This document shows positions 1 to 7,562 of a DNA stretch of 11,203 bases, piece by piece. The translations under genes and the position numbers were made by a program. The DNA is from J061 sp003695725 [NCBI: Candidatus Schekmanbacteria bacterium] (GTDB taxonomy: Bacteria > Schekmanbacteria > GWA2-38-11): positions 1 to 11,203 of the forward strand of contig RFHX01000190.1 of the NCBI GenBank assembly GCA_003695725.1, read 5' to 3'. Numbering within the stretch: position 1 is the stretch's first letter; each line of letters begins with the position of its first letter. The notes beneath the pieces were generated by a model. The model worked only from the letters and a program-made list of their open reading frames with translations, was not told the origin of the DNA and made no database searches.

Positions 1-20
1 ATTGAAAATCTAATTTTTTT

Positions 21-49
21 TTGACAAATCTTCATTCTAAAACTACTCA
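21..49 (+). promoter_or_regulatory. candidate promoter for the efflux operon
   Basis: A perfect sigma-70 type -35 hexamer TTGACA lies at 21-26, directly after a run of T. The hexamer 17 bases further on, at 44-49 (TACTCA), is a poor -10 match. Other AT-rich -10 candidates, such as TATATA at 61-66, are too far away to pair with it. The site lies about 90 bases upstream of the adaptor gene in an otherwise gene-free leader. The -35 is seen directly; promoter function is inferred, and a TTGACA in such AT-rich DNA could be chance. Confidence 0.3.
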
Positions 50-136
50 TCAATAAAAAATATATACAAATTCAATACATTTAAATCATAATTCTTTAAC
101 GATATTTATTCATCATATATATACGAGGTCAATGAA

Positions 137-1270
137 ATGAGCCGGCAGACAAAAATAAAGAAAATATTAATTCCATTCATAATCATTGCTCTCGGTTTTG
201 TTGTCCGTTGGGCGCTTGTACAGTCCAAGCCTGCACCAAATAAAAAGATTGAAAAAAACACAGGACCCCTTGTAAATTTCTTAACTGTTGAAAAAAAGGA
301 CTATCAGATTACTGTTTCAGGAACAGGAGAGGTAACTCCCAAGCAGGAAGCCAATATAACTCCGCAAGTGAGCGGGAGAATAGTTTACCTTTCACCTCAC
401 TTTCTAAAAGGCGGCTTTTTCAGAAAAGGTGAAGTTTTTTTCAAAATAGAGCCAATTGATTATGAGCTTGCCCTTGCTCAGGCAAAAGCAAACTTACAGC
501 GGCTCAAAAATGAATACAACCGTTCAAAAGCTCTTTTTGAAAAAGGAATGATAAATGAAAATGCCTACGAAAAAGCCCTTGACGATTATAAAGTTGCCGA
601 AGCGAGATTCAAACAGGCAAAGCTCGACCTTCAAAGGACAGTTGTAAAAGCTCCGTTCAACTGCCTTATCAGGACAGAAGATATTGATATTGGAGAGTAT
701 GTCCGCGCAGGAAACAGTGTTGGCACAATAGCAGGCACGGACAGTGTGGAAATTATCGTGCCTCTTCCTCAAAAGGATTTGTATTGGATTGATATACCAC
801 AAATGAAAAGTAAAAAGGAAGGCGCAGAAGCAGAAGTCATTTTAGAGACTCCTGACAATAATTTTGTATGGAAGGGGAAAGTAGTGAGAATACTTGGAGA
901 AATAAACAGATTAGACAGGATGCCAAGAGTTGTAGTTGAGGTGTCAGACCCCTATCAATTAAAGAAAAGAAGAGAAGACAAAGCGCCCAATTTGGCTATT
1001 GGGAGTTTTGTAAAGGTACATATCAAAGGAAAATTATTTCCGTCGATTTGTGCTATCCCAAGAAAATTACTCTTAAATGATTCAACAGTGTGGCTCATAG
1101 ACAATTCAAATCGATTGAGAAAACAGAAAATTACAGTTCTTCACCGCGAAGAAGATGTCCTTCTCATCAAAGATGGGCTCGATAGCGGTGATCGCCTTCT
1201 ACTTACAAATATTCCCGGTGCCGCAGACGGCTTAGTAGTAAGTCCTGTCAATGGAGGAGTTGCTGAATGA
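137..1270 (+). CDS. RND efflux periplasmic adaptor (HlyD/MFP family)
   Basis: This is a periplasmic adaptor that would link an inner-membrane RND pump to an outer-membrane channel. The 377-residue protein has a basic start and one N-terminal membrane anchor (about residues 9-28) with no lipobox cysteine. Two lipoyl/barrel halves follow at about 60-105 and 168-202; the first carries VSGRIVYL and the second VVKAPFNCLI, which resembles the family's usual APFDG stretch. Between them is an alpha-hairpin of about 107-167, rich in Ala, Lys, Glu and Leu. Beta-barrel and membrane-proximal regions follow, with the family-typical AIPRKLLL near 306-313 and DGLDSGDRLLLT near 346-357. The ATG at 137 is preceded by CGAGG at 124-128, 8 bases away. 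The gene overlaps the permease start by ATGA, so the two should be made together. Length fits the family. The substrate cannot be told from sequence. Confidence 0.93.
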   Translation: MSRQTKIKKILIPFIIIALGFVVRWALVQSKPAPNKKIEKNTGPLVNFLTVEKKDYQITVSGTGEVTPKQEANITPQVSGRIVYLSPHFLKGGFFRKGEVFFKIEPIDYELALAQAKANLQRLKNEYNRSKALFEKGMINENAYEKALDDYKVAEARFKQAKLDLQRTVVKAPFNCLIRTEDIDIGEYVRAGNSVGTIAGTDSVEIIVPLPQKDLYWIDIPQMKSKKEGAEAEVILETPDNNFVWKGKVVRILGEINRLDRMPRVVVEVSDPYQLKKRREDKAPNLAIGSFVKVHIKGKLFPSICAIPRKLLLNDSTVWLIDNSNRLRKQKITVLHREEDVLLIKDGLDSGDRLLLTNIPGAADGLVVSPVNGGVAE

Positions 1271-4200
1271 AAAAAGCAATTGAATGGATGGCAAAAAATC
1301 ATGTAGCGGCAAATCTATTGATGCTGCTTCTAATTGTAGGGGGCTTAATCAATGCCTTTTCTATCAAACAGGAAATTTTCCCTGAAATGACACTGGATAT
1401 GATTCAGATATCAATGTCATATCCAGGTGCAGGACCTGAAGAGATTGAAGAAGGAATAATCCTAAAAATTGAAGAAAATATTTCGGGAATAGCAGGCATA
1501 AAAGAAGTGCGTTCAACCGCTATGGAGGGAATAGGAATTATCGATGCAGAGCTCGAGGAAGGAGAAGATCCTGATATAATTCTTCAGGATATCAAGTCTG
1601 CTGTTGATCGAATAACCACCTTCCCTGAGAATGCAGAAAAACCTGTAATATCAAAGCTTGTAAGCAGAAATCAAGTTGTGTCAATAGTACTTTATGGAGA
1701 TACCACCGAATGGATATTGAGAGAACAGGCGGATATAATTCAAAAAGAACTTTTGGCGCTTCCTGAAATCACTCAAGTGGACTTGGTCGGTGTCCGTCCT
1801 TATGAAATTTCAGTTGAGATTCCTGAAGAAAACCTTCGCCGATATAATCTGACTTTAAATCAAGTTGCCGCAAGATTGAAGCGCGCTTCTCTTGATCTTC
1901 CTGCAGGAACAGTAAAAACAGCGGAAGGCAACATTCTTCTTCGAACAAAAGAGAAGCGATATTGGGCAAAAGAATATGAAGACATATCAATAATTACGAA
2001 CATAGACGGCACAGAAGTAAAATTGAAAGACATCGCAAAAGTAAAAGACACATTCAGCGAAACAGATACCTTCTCAATATGCGATGGCAAACCTGCTGTG
2101 ATGATTAAAGTTTCCAGAGTGGGAGACCAAAAACCGACTGTCATTTCAGATGCAGTAAAAAGATACATTAAAAAGAAGAAGGAAACACTTCCATCTTCAC
2201 TTAACCTCATAATTTGGAATGACAGCTCTGAGAATCTCGCAAGCAGATTGAGTCTTCTCAAGAAAAATGCATTCTTTGGGCTCTGTCTCGTCCTTTTAGT
2301 GCTCGGTATGTTTCTTGAAATTCGTCTTGCAATGTGGGTAATGCTGGGAATCCCCATTTCCGTTTTCGGAGGGCTCTTTATACTTCCTTTCTTGGGCGTT
2401 TCAATAAATATGATATCACTCTTTGCTTTCATACTCGTACTTGGAATTCTTGTAGATGACGCAATCGTTATTGGAGAAAATATCTATGCCCATAGGCAAA
2501 TGGGGAAAACGCATCTTCGCGCGGCAATAGACGGCGCAATAGAAGTTGCCGTACCTGTCATATTCTCAGTGCTTACAACTGTAGCGGCATTCGTCCCGCT
2601 TCTCTTTGTAGGTGGAATAATGGGAAAATTCATCAAAGTTATTCCTATGATAGTCATAACACTTCTTTTAGTATCTTTGATTGAGTCTCTTTTTATCCTA
2701 CCATCACATCTTTCAGGTGAATCCAACAAAAGGAAAGAAGGAATTCTACTAAGTGCAAGCCATAAAATTTTATCCTTCTTCAGCACTAAACTCACAAATT
2801 TCATTTCAGGGCCATACAGAAAATTTTTAAAAGTCTGTTTGAATAACCGTTATAATACAATTGCTGTGAGCATTTTTGTTCTAATTGCAGTTATTGGAAT
2901 GGTGCAGGGGGGAATCCTCAAATTTGTTTTTATGCCGGAAGTGGACAGTAATGTAATTCTCATTGCCCTTGAAATGTCGCCGGGCACACCATTGAGCGAG
3001 ACAGCAAAAGTTCAAAAAATAATAGCTGAAAAAGCAAGGGAAGCAGCAGCAGAATATGACAAAGAACGAGGAAAGAATAAATCGATAATCAAGCATATCT
3101 ACTCAGTGATTGGCGGTAAAATGTCATCTCGAGGCATATCGGCTGAAGCATCGGGTTCAAATTCCCATATAGCGGATATAGCCATTCATCTTGAAGATGT
3201 GGAGGAGAGAGGTATACCTGCTGAAGAAATAGGAAGAAAAATACGCAGTAAAATTCCCAATATTGCCGGGGTAGAGGCGCTAACTTTCGATACCAGTCTT
3301 GCCCATTTTGGCGGCGCAAACATTGATATTCAGCTTTCGCATGATAATCCTGAAGTCTTGGAAATGGCTTCTGAAAAGGTTAAACAGGCACTGGCTAAAT
3401 ATCCCGGTGTTGGAAGCATAGTTGATACATTCGTAAGGGGAAAAGATGAATTGAAAATTCGAATCAAACCTGAAGCAAGAACCTTAGGAATCACAGAAGA
3501 AGAAATGGCAAGGCAGATTAGGGCGGCATTTTACGGAGCTGAAGCACTGCGTTTTCAAAGAGGAAGAAATGAAGTCAAGGTAATGGTGAAATATCCTCCC
3601 GAAGAAAGGAAAAGACTTGCCAATCTCGAAGCAATGCGAATTAGAATTCCCGGAAATACTGAAATCCCTCTCCTTCAGGCGGCATATGTGGAGAAGGGAA
3701 AAGGATTCAACGAAATCAACAGGACAAACAGGAAAAGGGTGGTAAATGTTTCAGCCAATGTTTACAGCAAAGTCTCCAATGCACAGGAAATAATAGAAGA
3801 CCTCAGTCGTACACTTCTTCCGGATTTGGCAAGAAGCTACCCCGGACTTTCATATTCTTTGGAAGGTCAGGAAAAGGAGCGCAGAGAATCCTTTGGCAGT
3901 ATGATCAAGGGATTTCCCCTTGCGTTGATTGCAATATTCGCACTTCTTGCAATACCCTTTAAAAGCTATATCCAACCTCTTTTAATTATGGTTTCTATCC
4001 CTTATGGAATAATTGGAGCTTTCATTGGTCATCTCATAATGGGATTTTCTCTCAATATGTTAAGCATTTACGGATTAGTTGCATTGGCAGGAGTCGTAGT
4101 TAACGATTCTCTTTTACTTATTGATAAAATAAACCGCAACCGCTATGAAGGTCAGAAGCTGATGGACGCTGTTGTAAATGCCGCAGAAAGGCGTTTCCGC

Positions 4201-4434
4201 CCTATTCTCCTTACTTCCCTTACCACCTTCTTTGGCTTGATTCCGATACTTCTTGAGTCGAGTGTGCAGGCACAATGGCTTATTCCTATGGCTATCAGCC
4301 TCGCCTTTGGAGTGCTTTTCGCTACAAGCATCACATTAATCCTGATTCCATCGCTCTATGTGGCACTTGAAGATATTCATACAACTGTTAAAGTGGATTC
4401 ATCATATAGTACAGAAGAAGAGATTACCCATTGA
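1267..4434 (+). CDS. RND-family efflux permease (AcrB/HAE1-like)
   Basis: This is a proton-driven inner-membrane exporter that would form a trimer and work with the adaptor encoded just upstream. At 1055 residues it is close to AcrB length. The RND layout is visible: TM1 at about 13-31, a first large periplasmic loop with the porter motif SYPGAGPEEIEE (51-62), a TM2-TM6 block at about 335-480, TM7 at about 531-550, a second periplasmic loop, and a TM8-TM12 block from about 908 to the C-terminus. The TM4 acidic pair used in proton translocation is present as D397-D398 in GILVDDAIVIGENIY. The TM10 lysine of AcrB is replaced by asparagine at N946, in GVVVNDSLLLID. An arginine in RPILLTSL (R978) is kept. 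GGAGG at 1253-1257 lies 9 bases before the ATG, and the start overlaps the adaptor stop. Drug, lipid or metabolite specificity is unknown. Metal-exporting CusA/CzcA relatives look less similar in the TM4 and TM10 motifs. Confidence 0.95.
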   Translation: MKKAIEWMAKNHVAANLLMLLLIVGGLINAFSIKQEIFPEMTLDMIQISMSYPGAGPEEIEEGIILKIEENISGIAGIKEVRSTAMEGIGIIDAELEEGEDPDIILQDIKSAVDRITTFPENAEKPVISKLVSRNQVVSIVLYGDTTEWILREQADIIQKELLALPEITQVDLVGVRPYEISVEIPEENLRRYNLTLNQVAARLKRASLDLPAGTVKTAEGNILLRTKEKRYWAKEYEDISIITNIDGTEVKLKDIAKVKDTFSETDTFSICDGKPAVMIKVSRVGDQKPTVISDAVKRYIKKKKETLPSSLNLIIWNDSSENLASRLSLLKKNAFFGLCLVLLVLGMFLEIRLAMWVMLGIPISVFGGLFILPFLGVSINMISLFAFILVLGILVDDAIVIGENIYAHRQMGKTHLRAAIDGAIEVAVPVIFSVLTTVAAFVPLLFVGGIMGKFIKVIPMIVITLLLVSLIESLFILPSHLSGESNKRKEGILLSASHKILSFFSTKLTNFISGPYRKFLKVCLNNRYNTIAVSIFVLIAVIGMVQGGILKFVFMPEVDSNVILIALEMSPGTPLSETAKVQKIIAEKAREAAAEYDKERGKNKSIIKHIYSVIGGKMSSRGISAEASGSNSHIADIAIHLEDVEERGIPAEEIGRKIRSKIPNIAGVEALTFDTSLAHFGGANIDIQLSHDNPEVLEMASEKVKQALAKYPGVGSIVDTFVRGKDELKIRIKPEARTLGITEEEMARQIRAAFYGAEALRFQRGRNEVKVMVKYPPEERKRLANLEAMRIRIPGNTEIPLLQAAYVEKGKGFNEINRTNRKRVVNVSANVYSKVSNAQEIIEDLSRTLLPDLARSYPGLSYSLEGQEKERRESFGSMIKGFPLALIAIFALLAIPFKSYIQPLLIMVSIPYGIIGAFIGHLIMGFSLNMLSIYGLVALAGVVVNDSLLLIDKINRNRYEGQKLMDAVVNAAERRFRPILLTSLTTFFGLIPILLESSVQAQWLIPMAISLAFGVLFATSITLILIPSLYVALEDIHTTVKVDSSYSTEEEITH

Positions 4435-4483
4435 TTCTTTAAGGCACGATGAAAGTAAATCCAGAAAAATCCTTTGTCTGTTA
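4435..4483. other. convergent intergenic gap without visible terminator
   Basis: These 49 bases separate the ends of the permease gene (+) and the SDR gene (-). I looked for a GC-rich stem followed by a T-run in either direction and found none. There is only a short direct repeat, AAATCC...AATCC, around 4458-4472. A second TAA (4481-4483 read on the minus strand) directly follows the SDR stop, giving tandem stop codons. Confidence 0.5.
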
Positions 4484-5413
4484 TTATTTGGCTAAGAGAT
4501 TTCGATAAAACTCTACAGCACGCCTTACACCTTCTTTAAGAGGTATCGTGGGCTTCCAGCCGATTATTTTTTCAGCTTTCGATGCATCAAGTGAAATTCT
4601 TTCTATTTCGCCCAAGCGCGGCTCTGCGAAAAAAGGCTCAACATTAGCGCCAACAGCGTCTCTCACTGCTTCAAATATCTCAATATCTTTGACCTCCTTT
4701 CCCCACCCAAGATTCAATATTTCACCTTCACCTTTTTCTATACATATCATATTGGCTTTCACAATATCTTCGATAAAAACATAGTCTCGTGTTTTGTTGC
4801 CGTCGCCAAAAATTTTGGGTTGGACGCCTGTGAGCATCTGTTGAGAAAAAATCGCCACTACACCTGCCTCTCCATGCGGGTCCTGCCTTGGTCCATAGAC
4901 ATTGGGATACCTAAGGACTGTATATTTAAAGCCATAAAGTCTTTCATAAAGCCCAAGATAGTTTTCAAATACAAATTTTGTAAGTCCATAAGGGGAGAGA
5001 GGCCGAATTGGATGGTCTTCTTTCACAGGAAATGTTTCCGGTTCACCATATATTGCGCCGCCTGTTGACGAAAAAAGAAGTTTTTCAACACCTGTCCTTT
5101 TTGAATTTTCAAGAAGATTGATTGCACCTCGCACATTTACATCTGCATCATAAGAAGGATCTTCCACCGATTTTCTCACATCCATTTGAGCCGCAAGATG
5201 AAAGACAATATCCGGCTTTTCACGGTCAAAAACATCGGAAAGTTTTTCATCCCTTATATCTATCTTATAAAAGTGGGCAGATGGATTTATATTCCTCTCT
5301 TTACCGGTTGCAAGATTATCAACAATGGAAACTGTAAATCCATCATCAATGAGAGCATCAACAATATGAGAGCCAATAAAACCTGCACCTCCAGTTACTA
5401 AAGCACTTTTCAT
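4484..5413 (-). CDS. NAD-dependent epimerase/dehydratase, extended SDR (GalE-like)
   Basis: This is a cytoplasmic nucleotide-sugar-modifying enzyme of the extended short-chain dehydrogenase family, 309 residues as usual for GalE-type epimerases. The NAD-binding glycine motif GGAGFIG is at residues 8-14, and the acidic residue that selects NAD over NADP is D32 in VDNLATG. The catalytic set follows: S115/S116-T117, then Y142 and K146 in YGLTK. RYPNVYGPRQDP (168-179) and RDYVFIEDIV (209-218) are typical of UDP-glucose 4-epimerase-like proteins. GGAGAAGGG at 5419-5427 (minus strand) provides the ribosome site, and only one base separates its ATG from the upstream phosphatase stop. It is the last gene of the glycan operon, so it may act on the activated heptose made by its neighbours or provide a second sugar. 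It lacks features I would expect of HldD (ADP-heptose 6-epimerase). The exact substrate is undetermined. Confidence 0.9.
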   Translation of the reverse strand: MKSALVTGGAGFIGSHIVDALIDDGFTVSIVDNLATGKERNINPSAHFYKIDIRDEKLSDVFDREKPDIVFHLAAQMDVRKSVEDPSYDADVNVRGAINLLENSKRTGVEKLLFSSTGGAIYGEPETFPVKEDHPIRPLSPYGLTKFVFENYLGLYERLYGFKYTVLRYPNVYGPRQDPHGEAGVVAIFSQQMLTGVQPKIFGDGNKTRDYVFIEDIVKANMICIEKGEGEILNLGWGKEVKDIEIFEAVRDAVGANVEPFFAEPRLGEIERISLDASKAEKIIGWKPTIPLKEGVRRAVEFYRNLLAK

Positions 5414-5414
5414 A

Positions 5415-5969
5415 TTATCCCTTCTCCTTCAAATTTAAAATTATATCCACTGCTTCTTCAAGATTGTCAGCAATAAAATCAGGGGCTACTTTCCACTCTT
5501 CTTTATCGAGTAATGCCTTTTCTCCTCTACCGCTTCTAACAAGAATTGTCCTCATTCCTGCAGAATATCCTGCTTCAATATCTGTATAATAATCACCTAT
5601 AAAAAATCCCTCCTTTGGATTTACATTCATCTCTCTGCATGCTTCAAGAAGCAGTCCCGGCATAGGTTTTCTGCAGCTGCATCCTTCTTCCGGCCTATGA
5701 ATACAGTAGTATGTCTTCTCAACGACGCATCCATTCTTCCTCAACTCTTCATGCATTCTTTTGTCAACTTCATAAAGCTCTTCCTTCGTCATTACATTTT
5801 TACCGACTCCTGATTGGTTTGATATGATAGCGCACATTACCCCCTCTCGAGCAAGACGTTTCAGTGCATCGATTGCGCCGGGTAAAAATTCAAAATCTTC
5901 CCACCGCTTTATATAATCACCGTCGCAGTTTTTATTTATGACTCCGTCTCTGTCAGTCAAAACAAACAT
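5415..5969 (-). CDS. gmhB: D-glycero-D-manno-heptose 1,7-bisphosphate 7-phosphatase-like HAD hydrolase
   Basis: It is predicted to remove the 7-phosphate from heptose 1,7-bisphosphate, the step before nucleotide activation. The 184-residue cytoplasmic protein matches the HAD/GmhB-HisB-N family. Motif I DRDGVIN is at 6-12 (nucleophile D6, acid/base D8), motif II SNQSGVG at 50-56, and motif III lysine K101 in CRKPMPG. Motif IV is GDYYTD at 125-130 (D126, D130). The GmhB-type zinc loop is complete: C89, H91, C97 and C99, arranged C-x-H-x5-C-x-C. Its ATG overlaps the isomerase stop as TGATG and it has no good Shine-Dalgarno site of its own, so translation probably depends on coupling. Histidinol-phosphate phosphatase is the main alternative from sequence alone. 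The neighbouring isomerase, heptose kinase and nucleotidyltransferase make the heptose role much more likely. Confidence 0.87.
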   Translation of the reverse strand: MFVLTDRDGVINKNCDGDYIKRWEDFEFLPGAIDALKRLAREGVMCAIISNQSGVGKNVMTKEELYEVDKRMHEELRKNGCVVEKTYYCIHRPEEGCSCRKPMPGLLLEACREMNVNPKEGFFIGDYYTDIEAGYSAGMRTILVRSGRGEKALLDKEEWKVAPDFIADNLEEAVDIILNLKEKG

Positions 5970-6526
5970 CAGCTTTTAAGGAGGTCTCTTATTCTTGAAA
6001 AGATTGTATGGCAGATTATAAGATGCAGGTCTTCAATCTTCTGCATATTATCGCTCGGCACTATTATACATTTGTCACAAAGGCTTGCCATCTTGCCGCC
6101 TTCAAAACCTGTCAATCCTACCGTTATTGCCTTTTTTTCTTTGGCTGTTTTGAGAGCATTTAAAACATTTTTTGAATTTCCGCTTCCGCTCAAACCAAAA
6201 GCGATATCTCCTTCATTCACAAGGTTTTTCAGTTGTTCGGAAAAAATATATTCATAATCATAATCATTGGCATACGCAGTCATAAGAGGTATGCTGTCAG
6301 ATAGAGAAATGACCTTAAATCTTTTTTTCCCCTCAACTACGGTCCCCTTCCCAAGGTCACAAGCCATATGCGATGCACTTGACGCACTCCCGCCGTTTCC
6401 AAAGAGAAAAATCTGCTTCTCACTATCATAAGCATTCATCAGCAAATCAACTATCTCTTCTATCTTCTGCACAGGTATCTTCTGTACAATATCCGATATG
6501 TCATTTAGATATTCTTTTGGATCCAT
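5969..6526 (-). CDS. gmhA: sedoheptulose-7-phosphate isomerase-like SIS protein
   Basis: It is predicted to convert sedoheptulose 7-phosphate to D-glycero-D-manno-heptose 7-phosphate, the entry step of the heptose pathway. The 185-residue protein is a single SIS (sugar isomerase) domain. The phosphate-binding segments are FGNGGSAS (42-49) and SGSGNS (113-118). Aligned by eye to E. coli GmhA, the metal-site positions H61, E65, Q172 and H180 correspond here to H53, D57, E165 and H173. The histidines are kept, but Glu has become Asp and Gln has become Glu. The ATG at 6526 has AGGAAG 8 bases upstream (6535-6540). Its TGA overlaps the phosphatase ATG by one base. Other SIS proteins, such as DiaA or phosphosugar isomerases, are possible from the fold alone. 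The kinase, phosphatase and nucleotidyltransferase neighbours point to the heptose isomerase role. Confidence 0.85.
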   Translation of the reverse strand: MDPKEYLNDISDIVQKIPVQKIEEIVDLLMNAYDSEKQIFLFGNGGSASSASHMACDLGKGTVVEGKKRFKVISLSDSIPLMTAYANDYDYEYIFSEQLKNLVNEGDIAFGLSGSGNSKNVLNALKTAKEKKAITVGLTGFEGGKMASLCDKCIIVPSDNMQKIEDLHLIICHTIFSRIRDLLKS

Positions 6527-6568
6527 TTTTTTAGCTTCCTTCCAATTAATCTGTCTTTTTGAAGTTTT

Positions 6569-7549
6569 TCAACGCTGTATGTTAAAAATTATTTTTGTAC
6601 CATCTCTCTCAAAATTAAATTTGAGCTCAGGCAAATTTGACAACGCTTCTCTAACAGCCAACTGCCTGTCATAGGGACAATAGAGCAAAAGGAAACCACC
6701 ACCGCCTGCACCTGCAACCTTTCCGCCAAGAGCTCCTTTTCTCAAAGCTTCTTCATAGATTTCATCTATATAACTGTTGCTAATTTTACTTGCAAGATTC
6801 TTCTTATACATCCATCCTTTATGAAGGAGTTTTCCAAAATCATCGAGATTTCCCTTCATAAGACAACTTTTCATTTCTTTTACCATAGATTTCATTGCGC
6901 TCAATATGTCGCAAAAAGAAGAAATGTTTTTCTTCTGCTCTGAAAGGATACTGCTGGATTTTCTTTTTTTCCCTGTATAGAAAAGAAGGAGATTTCGATT
7001 AAGCTGGTCTTTTATGCCTTCGTCAATTTCGACAGCATTTATCTCCACATCTCCATTCTCCTTGAAGATGATATCTCTCAGGTTTCCATATGAAGAAATA
7101 TATTGGTCCTGTTTGCCAATAGGTTTTTTCAAGATATCGATTTCTATTTCACAGGCTTCTTTAGCGAGTTCTTCTGCTGTTTTGAGTATCCCCCGATAGG
7201 CATACATTGCATTCAAAAGCCCTACCGTCACTGCGCTCGATGAGCCAAGCCCTGAGCCGGTAGATGGTATATCTGCCATCGTTGATATTTCAACACCTTC
7301 AAAGATTCCCACCTTTTTCAGCCCCTCACGCACAAGGTCGTGCTGAATATCATCAATATCATTAACCATCTCTGTTGTTGAATATCCAATTCTTATCATC
7401 CTATCGAAACGTCTCTTTATGATGACATAGATATATTTGTCAATAGCAGTGCTTAAAACTCGACCGCCTCCAAAGTTGGAATAGTAATCCAAAAAATCCG
7501 TGCCGCCGCCGGCAAAACTAATTCTTAAAGGTGTTTGAGAAATAATCAT
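6569..7549 (-). CDS. hddA: D-glycero-alpha-D-manno-heptose-7-phosphate kinase (GHMP family)
   Basis: It is predicted to phosphorylate heptose 7-phosphate at C1 in the alpha configuration, giving the 1,7-bisphosphate used in the GDP-heptose branch. The 326-residue protein has the GHMP-kinase layout. The N-terminus is [18 protein letters not shown], which is strongly HddA-like. The ATP-binding loop [12 protein letters not shown] is at 95-106, GKQDQY at 145-150, and the C-terminal glycine motif [16 protein letters not shown] at 275-290. The N-terminus matches the family closely, so the ATG at 7549 is preferred even though its ribosome site is weak; an AGTGA nearby is the best available. It lies 13 bases after the nucleotidyltransferase stop and 42 bases before the isomerase. 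The closest alternatives are other sugar-1-kinases such as fucokinase-type GHMP enzymes, but cluster context favours heptose. Confidence 0.9.
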   Translation of the reverse strand: MIISQTPLRISFAGGGTDFLDYYSNFGGGRVLSTAIDKYIYVIIKRRFDRMIRIGYSTTEMVNDIDDIQHDLVREGLKKVGIFEGVEISTMADIPSTGSGLGSSSAVTVGLLNAMYAYRGILKTAEELAKEACEIEIDILKKPIGKQDQYISSYGNLRDIIFKENGDVEINAVEIDEGIKDQLNRNLLLFYTGKKRKSSSILSEQKKNISSFCDILSAMKSMVKEMKSCLMKGNLDDFGKLLHKGWMYKKNLASKISNSYIDEIYEEALRKGALGGKVAGAGGGGFLLLYCPYDRQLAVREALSNLPELKFNFERDGTKIIFNIQR

Positions 7550-7562
7550 ATCAATTCACTAT

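Noticed and set aside
132-140. A two-codon frame ATG AAA TGA overlapping the adaptor start, suggestive of a minimal regulatory ORF
   Set aside because: The Shine-Dalgarno CGAGG is only 3 bases from this ATG but 8 bases from the adaptor ATG, so the adaptor start is favoured. The overlap looks accidental.
1860-2432. A 190-residue reading frame on the minus strand inside the permease gene
   Set aside because: It is a shadow of the strongly supported RND permease. It has no recognisable domain, and its composition follows the complement of the permease codons.
4484-5413. The SDR as HldD, the ADP-heptose 6-epimerase
   Set aside because: The residues around the catalytic site (RYPNVYGPRQDP, RDYVFIEDIV) are GalE-like, and the neighbouring genes belong to the GDP-heptose branch, not the ADP branch.
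5415-5969. The HAD protein as histidinol-phosphate phosphatase (HisB N-terminal type)
   Set aside because: The family is shared, but there are no histidine biosynthesis genes nearby and it is embedded among three heptose-pathway genes.
5978-6023. A perfect AAGGAGGT on the + strand followed by a TTG, looking like a ribosome site for a + strand gene
   Set aside because: The following frame stops after about eight codons and lies inside the isomerase coding sequence on the opposite strand.
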